This document shows, piece after piece, positions 26,146-35,368 of a stretch of 64,000 nt of DNA (the first letter of the stretch is position 1; each line of letters opens with the position of its first letter). Made by a program: the position numbers and the translations under genes. Source of the stretch: JACVRM01 sp963817375 (GTDB lineage: Bacteria; Actinomycetota; Thermoleophilia; Gaiellales; Gaiellaceae); assembly GCA_963817375.1 (NCBI GenBank), contig CAWFOB010000004.1, positions 361,312 through 425,311 of the forward strand, in the 5' to 3' direction. The notes below the pieces were generated by a model. That model ran no database searches. It was not told the origin of the DNA and worked only from the letters and a program-made list of their open reading frames with translations.

Positions 26146-26263
26146 CCTCACCCTCCTCCCTTCAACCGGGTTGCCCGCACCTGGGGGGCGCGGGGCGTCG
26201 AGAAGTCGGCGCTCGGCGGCGAGCATACGACTTCCGCCTCAGGTCCGCGAATACGATGGCCGG

Positions 26264-27124
26264 GTGCCGTTCGGTTCGGTCGACGAGGCCCAGGAGGCGC
26301 TCGAGCGCGAGTCGTACCTGGCCGACCGCGGGCTCGCGACGGCGGTCTTCCTGGCGCTGCGCATGCGGCGGCCGCTGCTGCTCGAGGGCGAGCCCGGGGT
26401 CGGGAAGACGGAGGTCGCGAAGACGCTCGCGGCCGCGCTCGGCGCCGACCTGATCCGGCTCCAGTGCTACGAGGGCATCGACGCCACGCAGGCGCTGTAC
26501 GAGTGGGACTACGCCCGCCAGCTGCTCTACGCGCGCGCGCTGCAGGCGGGCGAGATCGACGTCTCGCAGCGGGTGGCCGAGCTGTACGGGCCCGAGTTCC
26601 TGCTCGAGCGGCCGCTGCTCCGCGCGCTGCGCGCCGGGCCGTCGGCCGTCCTGCTGATCGACGAGCTCGACCGCGCCGACGACGAGTTCGAGGCGTTCCT
26701 GCTCGAGATCCTGTCCGAGTTCGCGGTCACGGTCCCCGAGCTCGGGACGATCGCGTCACCGGACCAGCCGCCGGCGGTGGTCATCACGTCGAACCGGACA
26801 CGCGAGCTCCACGATGCGCTCAAGCGGCGCTGCCTCTACCACTGGATCGACTTCCCCGACCTGGAGCGCGAGGTGGCGATCATCAGGCTCCGGGCCCCAG
26901 AGGTGTCGGACGGGCTCGCCCGCTCCGTCGCCGGGGCTGTTGCCCGCCTCCGGGAGCTCGACCTGCTCAAGCCTCCCGGAGCTGCCGAAGCGATCGACTG
27001 GGCGCAGGCGCTCGCCCTTCTGGGCGCGGCGTCGGCGGACGGCGAGGCGGCGCGGGAGACGCTCGGCTGGGCGGTCAAGAACCACGACGACCTGCGCCGG
27101 GTCGAGGAGTCGCTCGCTGGCTGA
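26264..27124 (+). CDS. MoxR-type AAA ATPase (CoxD-like)
   Basis: A 286-residue ATPase from GTG 26264. Walker A is GEPGVGKTEVAKTLA (about residue 41), Walker B is VLLIDELDRADDEF, and sensor regions VVITSNRTRELHDALKRRC follow. MoxR/CoxD ATPases work with VWA proteins to insert or mature metal cofactors, and CoxD is needed for the bimetallic site of CO dehydrogenases. It is divergent from coxS (118-bp gap) and coupled to the VWA gene downstream, consistent with a maturation pair for the molybdenum enzyme. Confidence 0.88.
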   Translation: MPFGSVDEAQEALERESYLADRGLATAVFLALRMRRPLLLEGEPGVGKTEVAKTLAAALGADLIRLQCYEGIDATQALYEWDYARQLLYARALQAGEIDVSQRVAELYGPEFLLERPLLRALRAGPSAVLLIDELDRADDEFEAFLLEILSEFAVTVPELGTIASPDQPPAVVITSNRTRELHDALKRRCLYHWIDFPDLEREVAIIRLRAPEVSDGLARSVAGAVARLRELDLLKPPGAAEAIDWAQALALLGAASADGEAARETLGWAVKNHDDLRRVEESLAG

Positions 27125-28142
27125 TCCGGTCGCACGGCTGGTCGAGTTCGGCCGCGCGCTGCGGGCCGAGGGGCTCGCCGTGGGGACGGACCGCATCGAG
27201 GCGTTCTGCCAGGCCGTCGAGCACGCCGGCCCGGGACAGCTCTACTGGGCCGGACGGGCGACGCTCGTCTCGCGGCGAGATGACATCGCGGCCTACGACC
27301 GCGTGTTCCGAGGGTGGTTCGGCGAGACCGAGGCCGACCGGCCACCCCGGCAGCAGATCACGGCCCGTGCGCGCGGCTCGACCGCGCTCGCGAGCCCGGT
27401 CGAGGTGCTGAAGGAGCGGAGCTTCGCGCGCTGCTCGCCGGAGGAACTGGCGCAGCTGGCCGCGCTGATGGAACGGCTGCGCATCGAAGCTCCGCGCAGG
27501 CGCTCGCGGCGGCAACGCCCGGCCGCGCGCGGCGTCCCGGACCTGCGCCGCACGCTCCGGCGCTCGTTCCGGACGGGCGGCGAGCCGGTCGAGCGCGTCT
27601 GGCGTGAGCGCCGGCGCGTCCGTCGCCGGCTCGTGTTCGTCCTCGACGTCTCGGGCTCGATGGCCGACTACTCGCGCGGGCTCCTGCTGTTCGCACACAC
27701 GGCGCTGCGCGCCGACCCGCGGTGGGAGGCGTTCTGCTTCGGCACCCGGCTCACGCGCGTCACCAGGGCGCTCGCGGCGGCCGGCGTGGACGAAGCGCTG
27801 CGGCGGGCGGCCGACGAGGTCGTCGACTGGAACGCCGGCACGCGGATCGGCGACTCGCTCGCGCGGCTCAACGCACGGCACGCGAGCGTCGTCCGGGGCA
27901 GCGTCGTCGTGGTCTGCTCGGACGGGCTCGACGTCGGCGAGCCCGAGCTGCTGCGCACCCAGATGGCGCGGCTCGCGCGGCTCGCGTACGCGGTCGTGTG
28001 GCTCAACCCGCTCCACGAGTACGCCGGCTACGAGCCGCTCGCGCGCGGAATGGCCGCGGCGCTTCCCTCGATCGACCTCTTCGCCGCAGGCCACAACCTG
28101 GCGAGCCTCGAAGCGGTCGCTGCGCAGCTCGAGCGGATCTGA
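27117..28142 (+). CDS. VWA-domain protein (CoxE-like)
   Basis: A protein of about 341 residues: an alpha-helical N-terminal part (DPVARLVEFGRALRAEGLAVGTDRI), a basic middle (RRRSRRQRPAARGVPDLRRTLRRSFRTGG), then a VWA domain with the metal-site motif FVLDVSGSMADYS (D-x-S-x-S), the Thr in WNAGTRIGDSLARL and VVVCSDGLDVGEPE (D). This is the CoxE family that pairs with MoxR. No standard start codon lies at the conserved N terminus; CTG 27117 overlaps the MoxR end. GTG 27180 would cut conserved residues. Confidence 0.85.
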   Translation: MADPVARLVEFGRALRAEGLAVGTDRIEAFCQAVEHAGPGQLYWAGRATLVSRRDDIAAYDRVFRGWFGETEADRPPRQQITARARGSTALASPVEVLKERSFARCSPEELAQLAALMERLRIEAPRRRSRRQRPAARGVPDLRRTLRRSFRTGGEPVERVWRERRRVRRRLVFVLDVSGSMADYSRGLLLFAHTALRADPRWEAFCFGTRLTRVTRALAAAGVDEALRRAADEVVDWNAGTRIGDSLARLNARHASVVRGSVVVVCSDGLDVGEPELLRTQMARLARLAYAVVWLNPLHEYAGYEPLARGMAAALPSIDLFAAGHNLASLEAVAAQLERI

Positions 28143-29158
28143 TGCGTCCGGGACAGTGGCAGCCGGAAGTGCCGTACCTGAACACGGCGAGCCTCGGCCT
28201 GCCGCCCCGCGTGGCCTGGGAGGCGCTGCAGGCGGCGCTCACCGACTGGCGCGCCGGACGGGGCGTCTGGGAGGAGTGGGGCGAGAGCACCGCCCGGGCG
28301 CGCGCAGCCTTCGCGCGACTCGTCGGCGTGAGCGAGGACGCGGTCGCGGTGGGCGCGACCGCCGCGGAGCTGGTCGGGCTCCTCGCCGCAGCCGTGCCGG
28401 CCGCGTCGCGAGTGCTGACCGCCGAGGGCGACTTCACCTCGATCCTCTATCCCTGGGTGGCCCAGGGCCACGACGTGCGTGCGGTGCCGCTGGAACAGGT
28501 CGCAGGGGCCGTCGAGCCGGAGACGGACGTCGTGGCGGTGAGCGCCGTCCAGTCCGCGAACGGCGCCATCGCCGACCTGGAGGCGATCACGGAGGCCGCC
28601 CGCGCGGCCGGAGCCCTCGTCGTGCTCGACGCGACCCAGGCCTGCGGCTGGCTGCCTGTGCGCGCGGGGGACTACGACGCGCTCGTCTGCGGCGGCTACA
28701 AGTGGCTGATGGGGCCGCGCGGAACCGCATTCCTCACGGTCGGCGAGCGCCTTGCAGAGCGCGTCACGCCGCTGCACGCGAGCTGGTTCGCGGCCGACGA
28801 CGTGCACGGCAGCTACTACGGGCTGCCGATGCGGCTCGCCTCGTCCGCGCGCCGGCTGGACACCTCACCCGCCTGGTTCTCGTGGGTCGGCGCAGCGCCC
28901 GCCCTGGAGCTCATCAACGAGCTCGGCGTGGATGCGATCCACGAGCACGACGTCGGGCTGGCGAACCGGTTCCGCGCGGGGCTCGGGCTCGAGCCGTCCG
29001 GGTCGTCGATCGTCGCGACCGCCGTTCCCGGCGCCGCCGAGCGGCTGGAAGCGGCCGGGGTGCGCGCCGCGACGCGCGCCGGGTCGCTGCGCGCGTCGTT
29101 CCACGTCTACAACACCGAGGCTGATGTGGATGCAGCTCTGGAGGCGCTGCTCGACTAA
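28142..29158 (+). CDS. Class V aminotransferase / cysteine-desulfurase-like PLP enzyme
   Basis: A 338-residue PLP enzyme of fold type I. Motifs: YLNTASLGLPPR at the N terminus, VVLDATQACGWLP (Asp and Gln that hold PLP) and GGYKWLMGPRGTAFL with the Schiff-base lysine in YKW. It resembles isopenicillin-N-epimerase/cysteine-desulfurase relatives; the substrate is unknown and no cysteine-desulfurase active-site loop (HCxxP-like) is visible. It starts within the VWA stop (TGATG), so it belongs to the MoxR-VWA transcript, and it ends overlapping the convergent HNH gene by 4 bp. Confidence 0.82.
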   Translation: MRPGQWQPEVPYLNTASLGLPPRVAWEALQAALTDWRAGRGVWEEWGESTARARAAFARLVGVSEDAVAVGATAAELVGLLAAAVPAASRVLTAEGDFTSILYPWVAQGHDVRAVPLEQVAGAVEPETDVVAVSAVQSANGAIADLEAITEAARAAGALVVLDATQACGWLPVRAGDYDALVCGGYKWLMGPRGTAFLTVGERLAERVTPLHASWFAADDVHGSYYGLPMRLASSARRLDTSPAWFSWVGAAPALELINELGVDAIHEHDVGLANRFRAGLGLEPSGSSIVATAVPGAAERLEAAGVRAATRAGSLRASFHVYNTEADVDAALEALLD

Positions 29159-29691
29159 GCCGCTACGGCGCCGGTGGCCGTACTCGTGCCGCCGAAGTTG
29201 TCGAGGTACGGCTGCCAGCGAGTGGGGATGGTGTGGGCGGCGAGCCGAATGAAGAGCACCGGCGCCGGTGCCCTCGGCGGCGCGTGGAGCGTCATCGAGA
29301 CCTCGTGGAGCAGCCTGTCGCCCTTGCGCAGGTTGCACGGCGCGCACGAGGTGACGACGTTCTCCCACACGGAGCCGCCGCCCTTCGAGCGCGGGACGAC
29401 GTGGTCAAGCGTCAGGCGGCCGCCCGTCTCGCCGCAGTAGACACAGCGCCAGCCGTCGCGCGCGAAGAGCGCGCGTCGCGAGATCTTGCGCTGGATGATC
29501 CGCGGCACGCGCACGTAGTTCAGGAGCCGGATCACGTGCGGCCATGGGTAGGTGTCGGTCGCCGATCTGAGGGGCTCGTCGAGCTCCTCGATCACCTCGG
29601 CCTTGCCTTTGAACACGAGGACGTACGCCCGGCGTACCGAGCACACGTTGAGCGGCTCGTAACTCGCGTTCAGGACCAGAACTTGCTGCAC
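29155..29691 (-). CDS. HNH endonuclease family protein
   Basis: A 178-residue protein with an HNH nuclease domain: RDGWRCVYCGETGGRLTLDHVVPRSKGG, WENVVTSCAPCNLRKGDR. Two CxxC-type cysteine pairs bind zinc, and LTLDHV and VTSC carry the catalytic residues. The N terminus (VLVLNASYEPLNVCSVRRAYVLVFKGKAEV) is the conserved start of a widespread bacterial family. The role is probably DNA processing or repair, not proven. GTG start, convergent with the PLP enzyme. Confidence 0.88.
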   Translation of the reverse strand: MQQVLVLNASYEPLNVCSVRRAYVLVFKGKAEVIEELDEPLRSATDTYPWPHVIRLLNYVRVPRIIQRKISRRALFARDGWRCVYCGETGGRLTLDHVVPRSKGGGSVWENVVTSCAPCNLRKGDRLLHEVSMTLHAPPRAPAPVLFIRLAAHTIPTRWQPYLDNFGGTSTATGAVAA

Positions 29692-29733
29692 TGCTCGAAA
29701 AGTACCACCGGGCCTGCAGGCTGAACCCTCGCG

Positions 29734-30213
29734 CTACTGGGACATGGCCCGCTCGACCGCCTCCGCCTCTTCGGGCGAGAGCGCGATCGGGGCGCGGCCG
29801 CGGTCCAGCTCCTTGACGTAGATCCGCGCGTGGTCGCGGCCCTGGATCGCGCTGACCACGATCCCGGTTCGCGCCGAGTCGAGCAGCGCGAGCGAGGCGG
29901 ACTGCTGCCCGCCTAGGCCCTCGAACGCGTCGTAGCGAACGACGGCCGTCTTGCCGACCGAGCCGTCGACGCGCCGGTCGACGCGGCCGAGGCCGGCCGC
30001 CACCTCGTCGACGGCGCGATGCAGGTCGTCGATCCGGGCCTGCAGCGAGACGGCGAAGTCGACCAGGTCGCCCTTCTCGCCGCCGAGCAGCACCTGCTGC
30101 GCCGCGCGCACGCGCCGCAGGCGAACGGCGAGCACCACCGCGAGCACAAGCGCCGCCACCGCGACGGCCGCCGCGACGGCGGCGACGACGATGGCGACCG
30201 TCGACGCACTCAT
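29734..30213 (-). CDS. DUF4446 family membrane-anchored protein
   Basis: A 159-residue protein with one N-terminal membrane helix (VAIVVAAVAAAVAVAALVLAVVLAV), a short coiled coil (VSLQARIDDLHRAVDEVAAGLGRV) and the signature block VRYDAFEGLGGQQSASLALLD, then GIVVSAIQGRDHARIYVKELD and LSPEEAEAVERA. This is the DUF4446 pattern, found near cell-division and chromosome genes in many Gram-positives; function unknown. It is the downstream neighbour of a membrane-anchored protein gene, 9 bp apart. Confidence 0.88.
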   Translation of the reverse strand: MSASTVAIVVAAVAAAVAVAALVLAVVLAVRLRRVRAAQQVLLGGEKGDLVDFAVSLQARIDDLHRAVDEVAAGLGRVDRRVDGSVGKTAVVRYDAFEGLGGQQSASLALLDSARTGIVVSAIQGRDHARIYVKELDRGRAPIALSPEEAEAVERAMSQ

Positions 30214-30222
30214 GCCGTCAGC

Positions 30223-31369
30223 CTAGAGCGAGAACGCGACCGGATAGTCGACCGAGTTGTTGTCGGTGTTCGCCTCGTTCTCCACCGGCTTGACCTCGGC
30301 CGTGACCGTGGTCTGCGGACCGATCGGGACGGTCTCGGGCACCGGGAAGGTGAGCTTGACGGTCGTGCCGGGGCTAATCGACGTGATCGTCTGCTGCTTG
30401 ACGATGTTCGCGCCCTGAGTTCTCTTGATCGTCAGCGTCACCGGCACCTGTACCTCCTGAACCTGGCCGGAGTTTTTCACCGAGACGCGGAACGCAAGCT
30501 GCGGCGACGCGGTCACGACATTGACCTTGTTCGGGTCGAGCGCGCACGGCGCTGGGCAGGTCGAGTTGCCAGGCAGCCACACGGTGCCCTCGATCCCGTC
30601 GCCGCGGCGGACGTTCTTCGAGATGCCGGCGGTCGACCCCTGGATGCGCTTCCAGACCGGGCGCAGCTGGGCGATCGACACGAGGTTCGAGTCCTTGAGG
30701 AAGTTCGAGTCCGGCACGGCGACGCCGTGGACGCCGCGCGAGGCGAGCTCCTTCTTCGACGGCATCCTTGAAGAGGTCGTCCCAGATCACGTCGCTCGCG
30801 ACGAACCGGTTCGCCTGGTTGGCGAGGATGGTCGCCGCATCGGTCGGGTTCGTCGTCTTCGCCGTCTGCGCGAACGCCGCGGACATGCCGCGCAGGCCGC
30901 TCTCGCGGAGCTGAAGCGCCGTGATCATCTCCTGGTTCTCGGTGTGCAGCGCGCCGGGCGGGTTGATCGCCTGCGCCTGCTGCACCGCCTGCGCCTGCCG
31001 CTGCGCCAGCCCGTTCAGGCCGCTCTCGACCGCGGCCACCTTGATGCCGGGCTGCGAGAGCAGCAACTGGAACTGCGTTCCCACCGTCTGCGAGTCGGTC
31101 GCGACCTTCTGCACGTCGCCCATGTAGTTCTGGTACGTCGATTGCTTGCTGTCGCCGCGGCAGCGATCGACCACGAAGACGAGCAGCACGACGACGACGA
31201 TGAAGCCGACGACGAGGCCGACGAGGCGCAGCAGCGGCGTGTAGTTCGTGGGCGGACGCTCCGGACCGCGGGGGGACCGTCGGAGCGGCGACCGGCTGCG
31301 AGGTTCCTCCTCCTCGGGCTCCGGCTCCTCGAAAAAGTCGAAATCGATCTCGCTGTCGCGCTCGCTCAT
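30223..31369 (-). CDS. Membrane-anchored exported protein of unknown function, one frame break
   Basis: About 380 residues after removing one extra base near 30766. Acidic N-terminal tail (FDFFEEPEPEEEEPRSRS), one membrane helix (RLVGLVVGFIVVVVLLVFVV), an external helical region (STYQNYMGDVQKVATDSQTV) and a C-terminal beta domain resembling a CARDB/Ig-like fold (VSVKNSGQVQEVQVPVTLTI, AEVKPVENEANTDNNS). I do not recognise a named family. It lies between the DUF4446 gene and the phosphosignalling cluster, divergent from the kinase gene, and may be a substrate or partner of that cluster. The shift lies between ASDVIWDDLFKD and SKKELASRGV. Confidence 0.75.
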
Positions 31370-31445
31370 GCGGCTTCGCCGGATGACTGTATAGCTCTCG
31401 CCGGTCGCAGAGGACTTTCCGACGCGTTGGCCAAGATGGCGTCCT

Positions 31446-33158
31446 GTGTCTTCGGTCGCCGCTGCCCTCCCGCGCGACGAGCTTGTCCTCGGCCGCTACC
31501 GCCCCGTCCAGCCGCTCGGCAGCGGCGGGTCGGGCTCGGTCTGGCTCGCCCGCGACGAGCTCGAAGGCGACGACGTCACGCTCAAGATCGTCGCGCGCGA
31601 AGGCAAGGCCGCCCAGCGCGCCGAGCGCGAGCACGAGGCGGCCGAGCGGCTCGACCACGAGCGCTGCCTGAAGGCCAGGGACTTCGGAACGGACGCCGAC
31701 CACTCGTACATCGCGTACGAGTACGTGCCCGGCGAGACGTTCCGCCACGCCCTGCGCGCCGGCCGGTTGGACGACGGAACTACGGTGGAAGCCGGCGCGC
31801 AGATCCTCGACGGGCTCGCGCATGCGCACGGGCTCGGCATCGTCCACCGCGACATCAAGCCGTCGAACATCCTGCTCGCGGACGACGAGGATGGCGTCTC
31901 CGTCCGCCTGCTCGACTTCGGCCTGGCGCTCTTCGACGAGGCCGACACGCTCACGGCCGCGGGCGATGTCCCCGGCACGCTCGCCTACATCTCGCCGGAG
32001 CGGCTGAAGGGCCAGACGGCCGACCCGGCCGCCGACGTCTGGGCCGTCGGCGTCCTGCTCTGGGAGTCGCTCGCCGGCTTCCACCCGTACTGGACGTCGT
32101 CGATGCTCGACACGGCCAAGAAGATCCAGGACGCGCCGCCCTCCCTCGGCACGGTGCGCCCCGATCTCCCGGCCGCGCTGATCGAGATCGTCGACCGGGC
32201 GATGTGCCGCGACCCGCGCAAGCGCCCGACGGCGACCCGGATGGCGGCCGCGGTGCGCAGCGCCTGGCGCAGCCGCCGGCGCGCGCGCCGTCCAAAGAAG
32301 GAAAAGCAGCGCCTGCGCTTCCGCACCCCGCCCGTGGGCCGCATCGCGGCCGTCGGGCTCGCCGCGATCGCGAGCGGCTGGGTCGTCGCGACGCTGCCGT
32401 TCTTCCCCGCCGGCTGGGCCTGGATCGCCGCCGCCGTCGCCGCCGGGCTCACGCTCGTGCGCGACCGTGCGGGGCTGGCGTTCACGCTCGCCGTGCCCGT
32501 GCTCCCCCTCGGCAACGTCTCCATGGGCCTCGCGATCGCCTATGTCGCCGCAGCGGCCGTCTGGCTGGCCCTGATGTGGGGTGAGCCGCGCCGCGCGCTG
32601 CTCTTCGTAGCCGGGCCGCTGCTGGCGCCGGTCGCCCTCGTCGGCCTGCTGCCGCTGGTCGCGCTCTGCATCAGGAGCCCGCTGCGCCGCGCAGCCACCG
32701 CGGGCGCCGGCGTCCTCACGGCCGTCGCGGTCGCCGGTATCGGCGGCGCGTCGCTGCCGTTCGCGCACGAGCAGGCGCCGTCACGGCTGGCGCTCGGCGC
32801 CACTGACAGCCCGCGCGAGGCCGCGTCGATCGTCCTGTCCACGCTGCAGGCCCACCCGGTCACGCTCGTCGCCGCGGCGATCGCCGCGCTGGCTGCCGCC
32901 GCGCTTCCCGTCGCCGTCCGCCGCGGCTACCCCGGGATCGCCGGCTACGGCGTCGCCGTCGTCGCCGTCTCGCTCGCCGCCGGCGTCGGCATCGCGGCTG
33001 TCCCGGCCGTCTGCGCGACCGCGCTGACGTGCATCGCGCTCGCCACAGCGCGGTACCTGGGCGACTCGGACGTGCCCCTCTCCCAGCTCCTCGCCACCGC
33101 GCGGGAGCGCCTGCAGGGCGGCCTCGTGCCGGCTCCCGGGCGCGCCTCCGCGGATTAA
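31446..33158 (+). CDS. Ser/Thr protein kinase with multi-helix membrane C terminus
   Basis: A 570-residue protein from GTG 31446. Residues about 15-275 are a kinase domain: P-loop LGSGGSGSVWLARDE, Lys in VTLKIVA, catalytic loop IVHRDIKPSNILLA, DFGLALF and GTLAYISPERL. After a basic linker (RRRARRPKKEKQR) about eight hydrophobic helices follow, e.g. GRIAAVGLAAIASGWVVATL, PLLAPVALVGLLPLVALC and VVAVSLAAGVGIAAVPAV. This arrangement differs from PASTA kinases; a membrane sensor role is plausible. First gene of the cell-wall/phosphosignalling cluster. Confidence 0.87.
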   Translation: MSSVAAALPRDELVLGRYRPVQPLGSGGSGSVWLARDELEGDDVTLKIVAREGKAAQRAEREHEAAERLDHERCLKARDFGTDADHSYIAYEYVPGETFRHALRAGRLDDGTTVEAGAQILDGLAHAHGLGIVHRDIKPSNILLADDEDGVSVRLLDFGLALFDEADTLTAAGDVPGTLAYISPERLKGQTADPAADVWAVGVLLWESLAGFHPYWTSSMLDTAKKIQDAPPSLGTVRPDLPAALIEIVDRAMCRDPRKRPTATRMAAAVRSAWRSRRRARRPKKEKQRLRFRTPPVGRIAAVGLAAIASGWVVATLPFFPAGWAWIAAAVAAGLTLVRDRAGLAFTLAVPVLPLGNVSMGLAIAYVAAAAVWLALMWGEPRRALLFVAGPLLAPVALVGLLPLVALCIRSPLRRAATAGAGVLTAVAVAGIGGASLPFAHEQAPSRLALGATDSPREAASIVLSTLQAHPVTLVAAAIAALAAAALPVAVRRGYPGIAGYGVAVVAVSLAAGVGIAAVPAVCATALTCIALATARYLGDSDVPLSQLLATARERLQGGLVPAPGRASAD

Positions 33159-33183
33159 CTCGTCCGCCGGGCAGAATGCCGCG

Positions 33184-33939
33184 GTGAGCGTACTCAGGAG
33201 CATCGAGGGCAAGATCGAGGCGCTGTTCGAAGGCGTCTTCGGTCGGGCATTCCGCACCCACGTCCAGCCCGTCGAGCTGGCGCGGAAGCTGGCCAAGGAG
33301 ATGGACGACCACCGGCTCGTCTCGGTGTCGCGCGTCTACGTCCCGAACGAGTACACGATCTACCTGTCCCCCGGCGATCGCGAGCAGTTCTCGTCCTACG
33401 AGGACGCGCTGCGCAGCGAGCTCCAGGAGTACATCGCCGAGCACGCCCGCCGCGAGGACTACGCGCTCACGACGCGGCCGCGCGTGCGCTTCGAGACCGA
33501 CGACGACCTCACCGACGGCGTCTTCGGGATCGCGACGCAGATGATCGAGCAGGGCGCCGACGGCGCGCCCGAGCCGGCGGTCGAGGCGGGCGCGACGATG
33601 ATCTACCGGCCCGAGCCGCCGCCGCCCGAGCCGGAGCCCGAGCCGGAGCCGGAGCCGGAGCTGCCCGCAACCCTGAGCGTGAACGGCAGCGCGCACTCGC
33701 TCGAGAAGGAGCGCGTGGTCATCGGGCGGTCGAAGGACTGCGACATCCGCCTCGAGGACCCGAACGTCTCGCGCCACCACGCCGAGGTGCGGCGCGAGGG
33801 CGCGGCGTACTGGGTCGTCGACCTCGATTCCACGAACGGCGTCGAGCTCAACGGAAGCCGGATCCGCCGGTCGCGCCTCAACGAGGGCGACCGCATCACG
33901 ATCGGCTCGACCGATCTCGTGTTCGCCCACACCGCGTGA
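33184..33939 (+). CDS. fhaA: FHA-domain protein with DUF3662 (FhaA)
   Basis: A 251-residue protein. The N-terminal DUF3662 domain (SIEGKIEALFEGVFGRAFRT, HVQPVELARKLAKEMDDHRL) is diagnostic of FhaA, followed by a proline/glutamate linker of EP repeats and a C-terminal FHA domain with GRSKDCDIRLED, SRHHAEV and STNGVELNG, which binds phosphothreonine. In mycobacteria FhaA binds the pseudokinase MviN and regulates peptidoglycan synthesis. GTG start, 26 bp after the kinase stop, followed by fhaB in the same order as in actinobacteria. Confidence 0.93.
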   Translation: MSVLRSIEGKIEALFEGVFGRAFRTHVQPVELARKLAKEMDDHRLVSVSRVYVPNEYTIYLSPGDREQFSSYEDALRSELQEYIAEHARREDYALTTRPRVRFETDDDLTDGVFGIATQMIEQGADGAPEPAVEAGATMIYRPEPPPPEPEPEPEPEPELPATLSVNGSAHSLEKERVVIGRSKDCDIRLEDPNVSRHHAEVRREGAAYWVVDLDSTNGVELNGSRIRRSRLNEGDRITIGSTDLVFAHTA

Positions 33940-33965
33940 GCGGGCAACACCGAGCGAGCTAGAAG

Positions 33966-34448
33966 ATGATCGGAGCCACCAGCACCGTGAACGTCGACGA
34001 GGCGCTGCTCGCCCTGAAGATCGCGTTCCTCGTCATCCTCTACCTCTTCATCTGGCGGATCGTCCGCACGGCAAGCAAGGACCTGCGCCTGCCACAGGAG
34101 AGCTTCGTGCTGACGCCCGAGGGCGCGCGCGAGCGGCGCAGCCGGCGCCCGGCCGGAAAGCTCAGGGTGCTGCAGAGCCCGGCGCTGACCCCCGGCCACA
34201 CGATCGGCATCGACTCCGCGCCGGTTCAGGTCGGCCGCGGCGGCCAGAACGACATCGCCATCGAGCGCGACGAGTTCGCCTCCTCGAACCACGCCCGCTT
34301 CACACCTCAGCGCGACGGCGTGTGGGTCGAGGACGCCGGCTCCACCAACGGCACGTTCGTCAACGGCGAGAAGGTCGAGGAGCCGCGCCGCCTCGCCCCC
34401 GGCGACGTCGTGCGGGTCGGCGAGACTGACCTGAGGTACGAGGTATGA
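33966..34448 (+). CDS. fhaB: FHA-domain protein with N-terminal membrane helix (FhaB/FipA)
   Basis: A 160-residue protein: one membrane helix (ALKIAFLVILYLFIWRIV), basic linker, then a FHA domain with VGRGGQNDIAIERDEFASSNHARF (phosphothreonine-binding R, S and N positions) and STNGTFVNG. FhaB proteins recruit phosphorylated divisome partners. The gene overlaps pstP by 4 bp. The layout fhaA-fhaB-pstP-rodA-pbpA-pknB is the conserved actinobacterial order. Confidence 0.92.
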   Translation: MIGATSTVNVDEALLALKIAFLVILYLFIWRIVRTASKDLRLPQESFVLTPEGARERRSRRPAGKLRVLQSPALTPGHTIGIDSAPVQVGRGGQNDIAIERDEFASSNHARFTPQRDGVWVEDAGSTNGTFVNGEKVEEPRRLAPGDVVRVGETDLRYEV

Positions 34449-35368
34449 GGATCAGCGCCCACGCGGCCGCCACCCACGCCGGGCGCAAACGGCGGCACAA
34501 CGAGGACGCGTACGTCGAGCGGCCGCCGCTGTTCGCGATCGCGGACGGAATGGGCGGCGCGCGCGCCGGAGAGGTCGCCTCGCGCCTGGCCGCCGCGGCA
34601 CTCGAGGACGACGGCGTCGCCGGCGGCGCGCCCGAGGAGCAGGTGGTCGAGCTGATCCAGGAGGCCAACCGCCGCGTGTTCGCACGCGCCAACGAGGACG
34701 CGTCCGCGTCGGGGATGGGCACGACGATGACCGTGGCGATCGTGGACGACGGCGGCGTGACGATCGGCCACGTCGGAGACTCGCGTGCCTACCGGCTCCG
34801 CGACGGGAACCTCGAGCAGCTCACCGACGACCACTCGCTCGTCGCCGAGCTCGTGCGGAGCGGCCGGCTGACGCCCGAGGAGGCCGACGCGCACCCGCAG
34901 CGCTCCGTGATCACGCGCGCGGTCGGCACCGACCCGGACGTCGACGTGGACGCCTTCACCGTCGCGGCCGAGCCGGGCGACGTCTACCTGCTCTGCTCGG
35001 ACGGGCTGACCGACATGCTCGACGACGGCGGCATCCGCACCGTCTTCGAGGAGCATCCCGACGACCTGCGGGCAGCGGCCAAGGGGCTCGTGAATGCCGC
35101 CAACCGCGTGGGCGGCGACGACAACATCACGGTCGTCTGCTTCGCGATGGACGAGGACCTGCCAGAGGCCGCCACGGCGTCGATGGAGGCGATCGACGGG
35201 CCGACGGAGGAGAACGCGCTCGAGGACACGATCCACGGGCTCGACGCGCCGACGGCGGTCGAGGCAAGCGAGCCGGCCGAGGAGCCACGCCGTGGTCTCT
35301 TCGCCCCGGCGCTGCTCGGCGCCGCCGTAGTCGCGATCGTCGTGCTCGTCTGGCTGGTGCTGCGCTGA
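34445..35368 (+). CDS. pstP: PP2C-family Ser/Thr phosphatase (PstP)
   Basis: A 307-residue PP2C/PPM phosphatase: RRHNEDAYVE, ADGMGGARAGE, GHVGDSRAYRL, CSDGLTDMLDD and GGDDNITVVCF carry the metal-binding Asp residues. A C-terminal helix (LLGAAVVAIVVLVWLVL) anchors it. It reverses the phosphorylation by the PASTA kinase and the other kinases here. Its ATG overlaps the fhaB stop; the next gene's start overlaps its stop. Confidence 0.93.
   Translation: MRISAHAAATHAGRKRRHNEDAYVERPPLFAIADGMGGARAGEVASRLAAAALEDDGVAGGAPEEQVVELIQEANRRVFARANEDASASGMGTTMTVAIVDDGGVTIGHVGDSRAYRLRDGNLEQLTDDHSLVAELVRSGRLTPEEADAHPQRSVITRAVGTDPDVDVDAFTVAAEPGDVYLLCSDGLTDMLDDGGIRTVFEEHPDDLRAAAKGLVNAANRVGGDDNITVVCFAMDEDLPEAATASMEAIDGPTEENALEDTIHGLDAPTAVEASEPAEEPRRGLFAPALLGAAVVAIVVLVWLVLR

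Noticed and set aside
28142..29158. Second SufS-type cysteine desulfurase
   Set aside because: No active-site cysteine loop; only the PLP fold is shared.
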